The notes under the pieces were generated by a model. That model was not told where the DNA came from and made no database searches. It saw only the letters and a list, made by a program, of their open reading frames with translations. From Nocardioides sp. J54 (GTDB lineage: Bacteria; Actinomycetota; Actinomycetes; Propionibacteriales; Nocardioidaceae): a stretch of DNA of 64,000 nt. Made by a program: the position numbers and the translations under genes. Below are positions 8,433 to 16,653 of the stretch, one piece after another (the first letter of the stretch is position 1; the number at the start of each line of letters is the position of its first letter). The DNA lies in the NCBI RefSeq assembly GCF_000519005.1, contig NZ_JAER01000004.1, positions 143,162 through 207,161 on the forward strand. Direction: 5' to 3'.

Positions 8433-9514
8433 GCGTCGAGGGCTGCGTGCCCCGCCCGGAGCACGTCGGTCAGGTGCCTGCTCGCCGTCACCAGCTTGGG
8501 ATCGGGGTCCGCCTGCCGCCGTTCCCGCTTCCAGATCACGGCGATCGTCGAGGCCGTCTTGTAGTGGCACACGGCGAGGAACCACGCCAGGTCGCGCCGC
8601 ACGCCCGCCGCGTCCTGCTGTCGCGCTCCCGCAGCGAGCCGCTCGCGTTCGTACACCTCCAGGGCTTCCTCGGCCGTCGGCAGGAGGGAGGCAGCGGCGC
8701 GGTCGGCTGCGGGCCGCGCGGGGTGGAAGACGTGCGCGGGTCGGAGGTGCATGAGCAGCCACGCGAGGTCGGTACGGGGGTCGCCGAGGCTCCAGATCTC
8801 CCAGTCGATGACGGCTGACAACCGGTCCCCCTCGAACAGCATGTTGGCGAGCCGGAAGTCACCGTGCAGCAACCGCGGCGCCACTCCTTCCGGGACCTGG
8901 GCGGCGAGCCTTGCGTAGAGCTCCTCGTGCCCGGGCGCGATGTCGTCGTCCACCGTCCCGAAGAGCCGGCGCCAGCGTTCGAGCTCCTCGCCCGGGCCGG
9001 TGACCGGCTCGGGGCCGAGGGAGAGGCGCTCCGGCTCGATCGACTGCAGGCGGGCCAGTGCGCGCACCGCAGTCCGGTACCGCTCCGCGACGGTCGCGGC
9101 TGCGGGTGGAGCAGGCGCCACGTCCAGCCCCGGCTCGTAGGAGTCGCCGGGGCTCAGCTCCATGACGAACAGCGGCGGCACCTCGGGAGGCTCGCCGCCG
9201 TCCTCGAGCAGGACCTCCGGCACCGGGAGCCCGTCGGTCCCGTGCAGGGCGTGGAGGATCCGCGCCTGGCGCAGGACGTCGCGGTTGCGCACCGGCGCGA
9301 GGCCGGCGGGGGCGACCTTGAGCACCACCCCACGTTCCGGTCCCGCGCCCACGAGCGTCGAGGCATAGGTGAGGCTCGAGACACCACCCTCCAGCCGGCG
9401 CAGCCCGAGCAGCTCTGCACCGGGCCAGCGTCGCCGTGCCACCGCGGTGACGCGGTCGAGGAGGTGTCGGGAGTCGAGGGCGTCGGTGTCGTCCGGGTCG
9501 TCCGTGCCAGCCAT
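8426..9514 (-). CDS. Aminoglycoside-phosphotransferase-family (APH) kinase-like protein
   Basis: A 362-aa protein with an APH/choline-kinase fold. Visible motifs are the N-lobe VSSLTYAS and VVLKVAP (Lys), the catalytic loop LLHGDFRLANMLFEGD and the metal-binding IDWEIWSLGDPRTDLAWLL. Homologous domains are fused to acyl-CoA dehydrogenases in ACAD10/11, where they phosphorylate 4-hydroxyacyl-CoA so that it can be converted to a 3-hydroxy intermediate. Sitting among acyl-CoA dehydrogenases, SDRs and MDR enzymes, the same role in hydroxy-acid catabolism is plausible but inferred. The start is uncertain: ATG at 9514 (MAGTDD, weak GGCAGG upstream) or 9538. An antibiotic-resistance role is unlikely from context. 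Confidence 0.75.
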   Translation of the reverse strand: MAGTDDPDDTDALDSRHLLDRVTAVARRRWPGAELLGLRRLEGGVSSLTYASTLVGAGPERGVVLKVAPAGLAPVRNRDVLRQARILHALHGTDGLPVPEVLLEDGGEPPEVPPLFVMELSPGDSYEPGLDVAPAPPAAATVAERYRTAVRALARLQSIEPERLSLGPEPVTGPGEELERWRRLFGTVDDDIAPGHEELYARLAAQVPEGVAPRLLHGDFRLANMLFEGDRLSAVIDWEIWSLGDPRTDLAWLLMHLRPAHVFHPARPAADRAAASLLPTAEEALEVYERERLAAGARQQDAAGVRRDLAWFLAVCHYKTASTIAVIWKRERRQADPDPKLVTASRHLTDVLRAGHAALDAR

Positions 9515-9640
9515 GCCTGCCAGCGTCGGGCGGGCCATCGACCGGCAGCAACGGAGCGGGGACACGCGTGCTGGAGAGGCCTACACCACTGGGAACGCTG
9601 GCCGTGGGCCCCGGGCCCGCTGCCCGGACACACTCCGCGC

Positions 9641-10438
9641 ATGACGAGCTCACAGGACAGCCCCTACACGTCGTCACCCTGGAACGAACGGTTCCGCCTC
9701 GACGGCAAGGTCGCGGTGGTGACCGGGGCCTCCAGCGGCCTGGGTGTCGCGATCGCCCAGGGGATGGCGGCCGCCGGCGCCGACGTGGCAATCGGTGCGC
9801 GCCGGCGCACGGGGCTCGCCCGGACCCGTGAGCTGGTCGAGTCCCTCGGTCGACGATGCGTGGCCGTGGAGACCGACGTGACGTCGGTAGCGGACTGCGA
9901 CCGCCTCGTGGCAGCGGCCGTCGACGAGCTCGGGGGGTGCGACGTGCTGGTCAACAATGCCGGTGTCGGTGGTGACTACAACGCCGCGACCGAGGACCCG
10001 CCCGAGCACTTCCGGTCCGTGGTCGACGTGAACCTGTTCGGCTCCTACTGGATGGCCCAGGCCGCCGGGCGCGTCATGCCGCCCGGCAGTGCTGTGGTCA
10101 ACATGTCCAGCGTCATGGCGGTGACGACGGCCCGGATGCCCGCAGCCGGCTACAGCGCCGCCAAGGCAGGCGTGCTCGGGATGACGCGGGACCTCGCTGC
10201 CCAGTGGGGTTCGCGGGGGATTCGGGTGAACGCCATCCTCCCCGGCGTCTTCCCGACCGAGGCCACGGCGCACTACAGCCCGCGCTACCAGCAGAAGCTG
10301 ATCGACGCTCGGGTCCCTGCCGGCCGCCTGGGCGATCCCGTCGAGATCGCCGGCACCGCGGTCTTCCTGGCCTCGGACGCGGCCGGTTACATCACCGGGG
10401 TCGGGATCCCCGTCGACGGCGGGGTGCTCCTGCTCTGA
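9641..10438 (+). CDS. SDR-family NAD(P)-dependent oxidoreductase
   Basis: A 265-aa classical short-chain dehydrogenase. The motifs are TGASSGLG (cofactor), VNNAG, NMSS for the catalytic Ser, YSAAK for the Tyr-x3-Lys pair, and a C-terminal ITGVGIPVDGG. It probably oxidises or reduces a hydroxy/keto group of an intermediate of the surrounding pathway. It is divergent from the phosphotransferase and convergent with the quinone reductase-like gene 20 bp away. No clear Shine-Dalgarno precedes the ATG. Confidence 0.87.
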   Translation: MTSSQDSPYTSSPWNERFRLDGKVAVVTGASSGLGVAIAQGMAAAGADVAIGARRRTGLARTRELVESLGRRCVAVETDVTSVADCDRLVAAAVDELGGCDVLVNNAGVGGDYNAATEDPPEHFRSVVDVNLFGSYWMAQAAGRVMPPGSAVVNMSSVMAVTTARMPAAGYSAAKAGVLGMTRDLAAQWGSRGIRVNAILPGVFPTEATAHYSPRYQQKLIDARVPAGRLGDPVEIAGTAVFLASDAAGYITGVGIPVDGGVLLL

Positions 10439-10458
10439 TCAGGCGCGGTTGCTGCGGG

Positions 10459-11448
10459 CTAGCTCGCCGCGACGTCGATGACCACCTTGCCGTGCGCGTC
10501 CCGCCGGTCGAGGATGCCGAGGGCGTCGGTCGACTGGTCGAACGCAAGCCTGTGGCCGACGTACGGGTGCACGCTGCCAGCGGACGCGGCAGCCTCGAGG
10601 CCGGCGACCAGCTCCGACGCATAACCCGGGAAGCGCTGCTCCCAGGGGTCCAGCGCCACGCCGACCACGCTCAGGTTGCGCAGCAGCAGGCGGTTCAGGC
10701 GCACCTCGGGGATCGTGCCCTCCGCGAAGCCGACGACCATGAGCCGGCCGCCGACGTCGAGGGCGCGCAAGGAGTCGGTGACCCGGTCGCCACCGACCGG
10801 GTCGACCACGACGTCCACACCGCCGCCGGTCAGCTCCCGCGCACGCACGGCCCAGCCGTCCCCGGTGCGCAGAACGACGTCCGCACCACACTGCTCGGCC
10901 ACGGCGGCCTTCGCGTCCGACGAGACCACGGCGATCGACGGCTTCGCCCGGCCGCGGAGCAGGTCGAGCGTCGCCGTCCCGACGCCGCCGGCCGCGCCGT
11001 GCACGAGCACCCCCTGGCCGTCCTCGAAGCCGGCCCGCTCCAGGGTGAACCAGGCGGTGGCGTAGTTGAGGAAGAACGCAGCACCGTCGACCCACGACAT
11101 CGAGGGCGGGATCCGGACGGTGTAGCGAGGGATCCCGAGGACGCGCTCGGCCGCCGCCCCCCAGACAGCGAAGCCAGCGACGCGGTCCCCGGGACGGAAC
11201 CGGGACCGCGGCGAGGCCTCGAGCACGACGCCGGCGTACTCGCCGCCGGTGACGTAGGGCGCCGGCGTGCCGTGCTGGTAGGCACCACGGCTCTGCAGCA
11301 GGTCGGGGAAGGCGACGGCCGCGGCGTGGACCTGCACGAGCAGCCGTTCACCGTCCGCCCACGGGTGCGCGCCCTCGGGCTCGGGCAGGTCGTCGCGCAG
11401 CTCGAGCACGTCCGGGCCGGCGGTCCGCGGCACGACCAGGCCGCGCAT
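10459..11448 (-). CDS. NADPH:quinone oxidoreductase-like MDR protein
   Basis: A 329-aa zinc-free MDR enzyme with PYVTGGEYAGVV in the GroES-like domain and HGAAGGVGTATLDLLRG as the nucleotide-binding motif. It resembles the 7435-8418 product along its length. It is the last gene of a three-gene unit: its ATG overlaps the TGA of the SDR gene as TGATG (shared A at 11448), a layout that implies translational coupling. It is expected to reduce an alpha,beta-unsaturated ketone or thioester. Confidence 0.87.
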   Translation of the reverse strand: MRGLVVPRTAGPDVLELRDDLPEPEGAHPWADGERLLVQVHAAAVAFPDLLQSRGAYQHGTPAPYVTGGEYAGVVLEASPRSRFRPGDRVAGFAVWGAAAERVLGIPRYTVRIPPSMSWVDGAAFFLNYATAWFTLERAGFEDGQGVLVHGAAGGVGTATLDLLRGRAKPSIAVVSSDAKAAVAEQCGADVVLRTGDGWAVRARELTGGGVDVVVDPVGGDRVTDSLRALDVGGRLMVVGFAEGTIPEVRLNRLLLRNLSVVGVALDPWEQRFPGYASELVAGLEAAASAGSVHPYVGHRLAFDQSTDALGILDRRDAHGKVVIDVAAS

Positions 11449-12146
11449 CAGCGGCGGACCACCGAGGAGGTGACGGACCTCGTGTTCAGCTCGTCGCCAC
11501 CGTCGACGGTGAGGACCTGGCCGGTCACCATCGCGGAGCGGTCGTCGGCAAAGAAGGAGACGGCATTGGCGATGTCCTCGGGGTCGACGAAGCCGTTCGG
11601 CAGGCTCTCGAGCCACGCGGCCCTGATCTCCTCGGGCATGCCGAGGATGCCGGAGGAGGCCGTCATGCCGGGGAGGACGCAGTTCGCGGTCACGCCGTGG
11701 CGCAGGTTCTCCGCCGCCACGGTCTTGACCATGCCGATCAGACCGGCCTTGGAGGTCGCGTACGACACCTGGGCTGGCATGCCTTGTGTGGCGGACGTGC
11801 TGGAGATGACGACGATCCGGCCACGCCTGCGCTCCCGCATGCCGGCGAGGCACTGCTGCAGGACCCGGAAGGTGCCGGTGAGGTTCACGTCGAGGTCGAG
11901 CTGCCACTTCTCGAGCGAGAACGTGTGGGCAGCACCGAGCAGGGTGGTGATGGCCGCATTGGCAACGTACACGTCGACCTCGCCGAAGTCGGGCAGCTCG
12001 TCGCGCGCGATGTCGAGCTGCCAGGTGCACCCAGGCTCCTTGTCCAGCGTGACGACCTCGAAGCCGTCGTCTGCCAGCCGCCTGGCGATCGCCTGGCCGA
12101 TACCGCCCTCGCGGCCGGCGCCGGTGACCAGGGCACGCCGCGTCAT
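11448..12146 (-). CDS. SDR-family oxidoreductase
   Basis: A 232-aa short-chain dehydrogenase. The cofactor motif is TGAGREGGIG, VANAA replaces the usual NNAG, the catalytic Ser is in VVISSTSA, YATSK gives Tyr-x3-Lys, and TGQVLTVDGG closes the fold. It is the middle gene of the PucR-SDR-MDR operon: its ATG overlaps the PucR stop by 4 nt (ATGA) and its stop overlaps the next start. It probably acts on the same substrate series as the MDR enzyme encoded after it. Confidence 0.88.
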   Translation of the reverse strand: MTRRALVTGAGREGGIGQAIARRLADDGFEVVTLDKEPGCTWQLDIARDELPDFGEVDVYVANAAITTLLGAAHTFSLEKWQLDLDVNLTGTFRVLQQCLAGMRERRRGRIVVISSTSATQGMPAQVSYATSKAGLIGMVKTVAAENLRHGVTANCVLPGMTASSGILGMPEEIRAAWLESLPNGFVDPEDIANAVSFFADDRSAMVTGQVLTVDGGDELNTRSVTSSVVRR

Positions 12147-13543
12147 GCGGTGTCCTTGCCGCGCATGGCGACGTCGACCTGGGCGTCACTGATCGTGGGG
12201 ATGGCCGGGTGACCTTCGAGCCGGAGGACGAGAAGCGCTGTCTGGGCGGCGAGCTGGTCGTTGGCGTTCGCCGCGACGTCCAGGCCGGTGAGGTCGTGCA
12301 CCTTGGCGAGGCGCAGCCGCACCGTGTTCTCGTGGATCCCCAGCCGGGCCGCGGACTCGCGCACGCTCCGCCCGGTGTCGAAGAAGCTCTGCAGGGTGCG
12401 CAGCAGGTCGGCCGTCCCTGGTCGACCGTCGAGCAGTGCCCCGATGACGTCATGGACGTAGCGCCGCACCGCCCCGAGGTCGCCGTTCGCGACGAACAGC
12501 CGGGCCGGGCCGAGGTCGTCGACCGCGATCACCCGCTCGCCCGACCCGTTGAACCGGTCGACGCACAGCACGACCTCGCGCGTCTCGCGGTAGGCGCGGT
12601 GGAGCGCGGACGCCCGGGTCACCCCGGAGACGCCCACGATGCAGGTCCGGTCGGGCAGCGAGCGGGTGAGGTGGCGCAGGACGCGCTTGACCTCCTGCAC
12701 GAAGGCGACGGGTGCGCACCCCTCGGACGCCTCGACGAGCAGGATCATGCCTTCGCGTCCGCGGGTCGCCAGGACTTCGACGCCGAGGTCGGCCGCGACC
12801 CGTGCGGAGACGTCCTCCTCGTCGAGCGGGGCGGTGCCCTCGCACGGGTCTGCGAGGTAGACCAGGACCCGGTCGGCATCGGCCTGGACGCCGAGGTACT
12901 CGGCGGCGTCGGCGATGTCGTCCGGACGCGTGTGGCCACGCACCAGCTGCCGGGCGAGGGTGGCGCGCGCGTTCCAGGACGCCCGGGCGACCCGCCGCTG
13001 GACGTCGTACTCCGCAGCGACGTGGACGGCCGTCCTGCTCAGGAGGGCCGCGTCGTCGCGGCCCATCCGGCCCGACACCTCCGCGATCACCAGCCACGCG
13101 AACAGGCAGTCCTCACGGCACACCGGCATGAGCAGGTGCCGGCGCTCGATGCCCAGCGCCGGTTGCGCGTTGACGACCAGCGGTCCGGGTGCCGCGAGGT
13201 CGACCGGCCCGTGGTGGGCCAGCAGGTGGTCGACGTCCGGCGGTCGGAAGTCCGACCCTCGGGCCCGCTCGGAACGAGAGACGACTCGGCCCTGGGGGTC
13301 GATCAGCCAGAGCGGATTGGCGGTCAGGCCGGCCGCGGTCTGGACCAGGCCGGCGATGCCGCCGCCGGCAGCGGCCGTTGCGGAGAGGCGCATCTCGACG
13401 GCGTAGCGGCGGGCCAGGTCGTCGTACCGGTGGCGGAGCTCCGTGGGCGACAGGGCCGGGACCCCGGCCTCCGCGACACTCACCGCGCCACCGCCCGGCA
13501 ACGACGCACCACGAGGTCCGGTCTGGAGGGGTTCGAAGCACAC
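12143..13543 (-). CDS. PucR-family transcriptional regulator
   Basis: A regulator of 466 aa. The C-terminal PucR HTH is typical (LLRTLQSFFDTGRSVRESAA, then IHENTVRLRLAKVHDLTGLD). A GGDEF-like/CdaR middle region precedes it and the N-terminal half has GAF-like character (LIDPQGRVVSRSERARG). The GTG at 13543 is chosen because AAGGAG lies 8 nt upstream; an ATG one base away is out of frame. It heads a tightly overlapping operon with an SDR and an MDR oxidoreductase. The promoter at 13585-13613 carries the GGTCAGACC dyad, so expression is probably under the GntR regulator encoded at 58-837. Confidence 0.87.
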   Translation of the reverse strand: MCFEPLQTGPRGASLPGGGAVSVAEAGVPALSPTELRHRYDDLARRYAVEMRLSATAAAGGGIAGLVQTAAGLTANPLWLIDPQGRVVSRSERARGSDFRPPDVDHLLAHHGPVDLAAPGPLVVNAQPALGIERRHLLMPVCREDCLFAWLVIAEVSGRMGRDDAALLSRTAVHVAAEYDVQRRVARASWNARATLARQLVRGHTRPDDIADAAEYLGVQADADRVLVYLADPCEGTAPLDEEDVSARVAADLGVEVLATRGREGMILLVEASEGCAPVAFVQEVKRVLRHLTRSLPDRTCIVGVSGVTRASALHRAYRETREVVLCVDRFNGSGERVIAVDDLGPARLFVANGDLGAVRRYVHDVIGALLDGRPGTADLLRTLQSFFDTGRSVRESAARLGIHENTVRLRLAKVHDLTGLDVAANANDQLAAQTALLVLRLEGHPAIPTISDAQVDVAMRGKDTA

Positions 13544-13584
13544 ATCGTCGTCTCCTTGGCGAGCGCGGCGTCGGTATTGCTCCG

Positions 13585-13613
13585 AGATTAGAATGGTCAG
13601 ACCGTTTCGGCAA
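13585..13613 (-). promoter_or_regulatory. Promoter with GGTCAGACC operator in the spacer
   Basis: On the minus strand, -35 TTGCCG (13613-13608), a 17-nt spacer and -10 TAATCT (13590-13585). The spacer holds GGTCTGACC (13595-13603). The -35, operator sequence and spacing match the 4101-4129 promoter almost exactly. Confidence 0.62.
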
Positions 13614-13625
13614 GAGGTGGCGGAC

Positions 13626-14357
13626 TCATCGGACCTCCAGCATGGTCGCCCGGAAGGCCTCGACCTCCTCTGCACGAAGCCCCTGGTCGACCAGCCAGGC
13701 CTCGGCGCCACCCCTGACGCGCAGCCACTCCAGGAGGGACTCCACCTGCCGGGGTGCCGGCGCCTGGTCCTCGAGGCTGCTTCCGGCGAGCATCTCGGCG
13801 TAGAGGGCGTGGCGCCGCAGCCGGGTCAGGACGGGTTCCACGCTCGGTCCTGACAGCAGGTGCTCGGCGACGATGTCCTGCTCCGCGACACCGAGCACGG
13901 AGAGCAGCAGCGTGGCGACGACGCCCGTGCGGTCCTTGCCGGCCGCGCAGTGGAACAGCACGGCGTGCCCGCGCGGGTCCATCACGGCGCGGACGGCGCC
14001 GACGACCGACCCGGGCCGGCTCTCCAGGTAGGCCGCATACCCCGCCCGCCACGAGCTCTCCCGCCCCGCGCTCAGCGGCCAGCGGCACCACCGGACGCCG
14101 TGCGCCGACCAGTCGACGCACTCCACAGCAACCTCCGTGCCCCGGCGCAGGTCGACCACGGTGGCGAGGCGGAGCTCGTCCCACGCGGCGGCATCGGCGT
14201 CAGCGAAGGCGGGGTAGTCACACCGGAAGACGCGACCGGTGCGGACACGACTCCCGTGCTCGGTGACGACTCCGCCCAGGTCGCGGAGGTTGTGGGACCC
14301 CACCACCTGCCGGACACGTTTGGTCGGCGGACGTGCGGGATCGGTCTCGGTACTCAC
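13626..14357 (-). CDS. Tyrosine-protein phosphatase (Y_phosphatase3 type)
   Basis: A 243-aa member of the bacterial tyrosine/serine phosphatase family related to Mycobacterium PtpB. The P-loop HCAAGKDRTG carries the catalytic Cys and Arg. The N-terminal block HNLRDLGG and the DLRR element are family hallmarks. The GTG start at 14357 (VSTETDP) has AAGG about 8 nt upstream; an in-frame GTG at 14393 is an alternative. It is separated from the PucR operon by the promoter at 13585-13613. The substrate could be a phosphoprotein or phosphoinositide. Confidence 0.85.
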   Translation of the reverse strand: MSTETDPARPPTKRVRQVVGSHNLRDLGGVVTEHGSRVRTGRVFRCDYPAFADADAAAWDELRLATVVDLRRGTEVAVECVDWSAHGVRWCRWPLSAGRESSWRAGYAAYLESRPGSVVGAVRAVMDPRGHAVLFHCAAGKDRTGVVATLLLSVLGVAEQDIVAEHLLSGPSVEPVLTRLRRHALYAEMLAGSSLEDQAPAPRQVESLLEWLRVRGGAEAWLVDQGLRAEEVEAFRATMLEVR

Positions 14358-14456
14358 CCCTCGACCTTGCAGCGGTGGCGCGCCGTCGACCACCGAGCCG
14401 CTGCGCGGGGGTGTGGACCTCCCCAGCGATGCTCGCTTCCGGCACCGAAAAGCCGA

Positions 14457-14487
14457 TCGGACCGGGCCCTCGCGGGACCCGGTCCGA
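14457..14487 (-). terminator. Terminator of the tRNA-Ser gene
   Basis: A perfect 10-bp stem (TCGGACCGGG at 14457-14466 with CCCGGTCCGA at 14478-14487). Read on the minus strand it is followed by TCGGCTTTT, a short T-run, immediately downstream of the tRNA. Confidence 0.7.
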
Positions 14488-14491
14488 CCTG

Positions 14492-14581
14492 TGGCGGTGA
14501 CGGAGGGATTTGAACCCTCGGTGGACTTGCGCCCACAAACGCTTTCGAGGCGTTCTCCTTAGGCCGCTCGGACACGTCACC
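14492..14581 (-). tRNA. tRNA-Ser(CGA)
   Basis: A 90-nt class II tRNA read on the minus strand. The acceptor arms GGTGACG and CGTCACC pair and are followed by discriminator G and an encoded CCA. The anticodon stem-loop AACGC-CTCGAAA-GCGTT gives anticodon CGA (codon UCG). A long variable arm follows and the T loop reads GGTTCAAATCC. The acceptor ends match the start and end positions exactly. Confidence 0.95.
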
Positions 14582-14688
14582 GCGGGAGACATTACCGGAG
14601 CGGCGCGGGAGGCCCGAAATCCGGCCCCCGCCCCGGACGTGGGGGCGCCGGGAGACCGGCGGCCCCACGGGACCAGGCGGGCTGGTGG

Positions 14689-15318
14689 TCAGCGGTTGGC
14701 CCGCGGGACCACGGTCTTGCTCAGGGACACGCCCGTGGCGCCGCCGGTCGGCGTGTAGACGATCGACAGGCTCGAGTTGGTGATGAACGAGCCGGTTCCG
14801 ATCTCGCGGGCGACGAGGGCGACGCTGTGCGAACCCTTCTGCACCGGCACGACGATCGTGACGGCGCCGTTCTCACCAGCGCCGGAGCCCTTGTAGTGGA
14901 GCTGCCGGTAGCCGGCCAGGACCTTGCCGTCGATCCGCAGCGAGTACTGCAGGCGGCCGTCGCCCGCGAGGCTGACGTCGTCCTCGGCGTACACCGTGGC
15001 GGTGATCGCGAGGAAGCCCTTCGCGGCCGTGTTGAACGACCGCGACACGATCGGCTGGTAGGTGGCGGTGACGAAGTCGTCGATGTACGTCGTGTACGCC
15101 GCACCCCACGCCCGCGGCTCGTCGCGGACGTCCTTGGCCGTGAGGCTCTCGTTCTTGATGTCGGCGCCGGTGACCGTGCCGTCCTTGATCTTCGCGCCGG
15201 TGATGATGCCGTGCGCGACGGCTCCGCCGGTGCTGCCCAGCAGCAGGGCGACGACGAGGACGGCGAGAGCGAGGGGCGAGAGGCGTCCGCCGGGCCGGCG
15301 GTCTGCGGTGGTGGTCAT
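14689..15318 (-). CDS. Secreted hypothetical protein with IKDG-type repeats
   Basis: A 209-aa exported protein. A signal peptide (hydrophobic LALAVLVVALLLGSTGGAVA, about 16-36) is followed by ITGAKIKDGTVTGADIKNES, the short G-x-(D/K)IK(D/N)G-type repeat common at the N-terminus of actinobacterial surface proteins. A probable beta-sandwich region of about 140 residues then follows, ending GGATGVSLSKTVVPRANR. AAGGAG lies 6 nt before the ATG. There is no catalytic motif; a cell-surface structural or binding role is likely. Confidence 0.75.
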   Translation of the reverse strand: MTTTADRRPGGRLSPLALAVLVVALLLGSTGGAVAHGIITGAKIKDGTVTGADIKNESLTAKDVRDEPRAWGAAYTTYIDDFVTATYQPIVSRSFNTAAKGFLAITATVYAEDDVSLAGDGRLQYSLRIDGKVLAGYRQLHYKGSGAGENGAVTIVVPVQKGSHSVALVAREIGTGSFITNSSLSIVYTPTGGATGVSLSKTVVPRANR

Positions 15319-15404
15319 GGGGGGCTCCTTCGATGAGGTGAGGGATTCATGCCTCTCCTCAGAGCGCGCCCGGACCGTCGCTGATACCGCGACTTCTCAC
15401 GCCT

Positions 15405-15492
15405 CCACACGAGGTGCGTGACTTTCCACCGCGACGTGCGCGAGCTCGCACCACGAAGTGCGCCAGTTCGCGCCACGAGGTGCGCGGGAGCT
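15405..15492. repeat. Tandem array of 22-nt units (array A)
   Basis: Four units start at 15405, 15427, 15449 and 15471, each exactly 22 nt. They share the core CACGAGGTGCGC (variants GACGTGCGC, GAAGTGCGC). The array is intergenic, between the secreted-protein gene and the aldo/keto reductase, and lies 33 bp from array B, which has the same period. A 22-nt unit cannot encode a repeated peptide in one frame. Confidence 0.75.
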
Positions 15493-15525
15493 CCTGCGGG
15501 CGACCGATCGCGCCGGACCACTACC

Positions 15526-15613
15526 GCCAGAAGTGACCATTCGACGCGCCGGAAGTGACCACTCAACGGGCCGGAAGTGACCACTCAACGGGCCAGAAGT
15601 GACGCCTCGACGG
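15526..15613. repeat. Tandem array of 22-nt units (array B)
   Basis: Four 22-nt units start at 15526, 15548, 15570 and 15592. The middle two are identical (GCCGGAAGTGACCACTCAAC plus GG); the outer two differ at 3-5 positions. The array ends 11 nt before the aldo/keto reductase stop, so it would form that gene's 3' UTR. In reverse complement the unit matches a unit of the 44893-45075 array at 21 of 22 positions. Confidence 0.85.
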
Positions 15614-15624
15614 GCCCCGGGCGC

Positions 15625-16632
15625 TCACCAGCGCGGGTGGATGGCCTCGCGCAGGTCGCGGTCGTAGATCGCGCGGACGCCGTCGAGCAGCTCGGCGGGG
15701 AGCGGGTCGAGCAGGCCGGCGGCGGCGTTGGCGCGGGCCTGCTCGGGGTTGCGGGCGCCGGGGATGACGGTGGTGACGCCGGGCTGCTGCCAGCACCACG
15801 CGATCGCGGCCTGGGCCGGGGTGACCTCGTCGCCGAGGGCGGAGCGGACGAGGCCGGTGAACTCCGCGGCCGCGGCGACGCCGGTGCGGTAGTCGACGCC
15901 GGAGAAGGTCTCGCCGACGTCGAAGGCGCTGCCGTCGCGGTTGTAGGTGCGGTGGTCGTCGGGCGCGAAGGTGGTCGACTCGTCGTACCGGCCCGACAGC
16001 AGGCCGGAGGCCAGGGGCACGCGGGCGATGATCGCGACGCCGGCCTCGGCCGCGGCGGGCAGCACCTCGTCGAGCGGCTTGAGCCGGAAGGCGTTGAGGA
16101 TGATCTGCACCGACTGCACGCCGGGGCGGGTGATCGCGGACAGGGCCTGGGCGCAGGTCTCGACGCTGACGCCGTAGCCGGCGATGACGCCGTCGGCGAC
16201 GAGCTGGTCGAGGGCGTCGTAGGTCGCGTCGTCGTCGATGACCTCCGACGGCGGGCAGTGCAGCTGGACGAGGTCGATGGTGTCGACGCCGAGCTTGCGC
16301 CGCGAGCGGTCGAGCCAGTCGCGGAAGCTGGCGAGCACGTAGTTGTCCGGCACCTGGTCGACGCGGCGGCCCATCTTGGTGACGACGGTGAAGCCGTCGT
16401 CGGCGTGGTCGGCGAGGAAGCGGCCGACGATCTGCTCGCTGCGGCCGTCGCCGTAGACGTCGGCGGTGTCAAAGAAGGTGACGCCCGCCTCCGCGGACGC
16501 CTCGAGGACGGCACGGGCGTCCGCCTCGCTGACGTCGCCCCAGTCGGCGCCGAGCTGCCAGGTGCCGAGGCCGACGACGGAGACCTCGCGGGCCAGGGCG
16601 CTGCCGGGCCGGCCGAAGGGTCGCTGTTCCAT
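15625..16632 (-). CDS. Aldo/keto reductase
   Basis: A 335-aa TIM-barrel NADPH-dependent reductase. The catalytic tetrad is visible: Asp and Tyr in FFDTADVYGDGRSE, Lys in TVVTKMG, His in LVQLHCPP. C-terminal NADPH-binding residues lie around VIPGARNPEQARAN. An AAGGAGG Shine-Dalgarno precedes the ATG. It is 21 bp downstream of the ROK regulator on the same strand, so the two are probably co-transcribed and a sugar- or aldehyde-linked role is possible. Confidence 0.9.
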   Translation of the reverse strand: MEQRPFGRPGSALAREVSVVGLGTWQLGADWGDVSEADARAVLEASAEAGVTFFDTADVYGDGRSEQIVGRFLADHADDGFTVVTKMGRRVDQVPDNYVLASFRDWLDRSRRKLGVDTIDLVQLHCPPSEVIDDDATYDALDQLVADGVIAGYGVSVETCAQALSAITRPGVQSVQIILNAFRLKPLDEVLPAAAEAGVAIIARVPLASGLLSGRYDESTTFAPDDHRTYNRDGSAFDVGETFSGVDYRTGVAAAAEFTGLVRSALGDEVTPAQAAIAWCWQQPGVTTVIPGARNPEQARANAAAGLLDPLPAELLDGVRAIYDRDLREAIHPRW

Positions 16633-16653
16633 GGAAGTCCTCCTTGCGAGGGG

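Noticed and set aside
8426-9514. Aminoglycoside resistance gene
   Set aside because: Only the general APH fold motifs are present. The surroundings are acyl-CoA catabolism, where APH-like kinases act on hydroxyacyl-CoA.
15405-15613. CRISPR array
   Set aside because: Units repeat every 22 nt without unique spacers, the repeat is shorter than any CRISPR repeat-spacer unit, and no cas genes are near.
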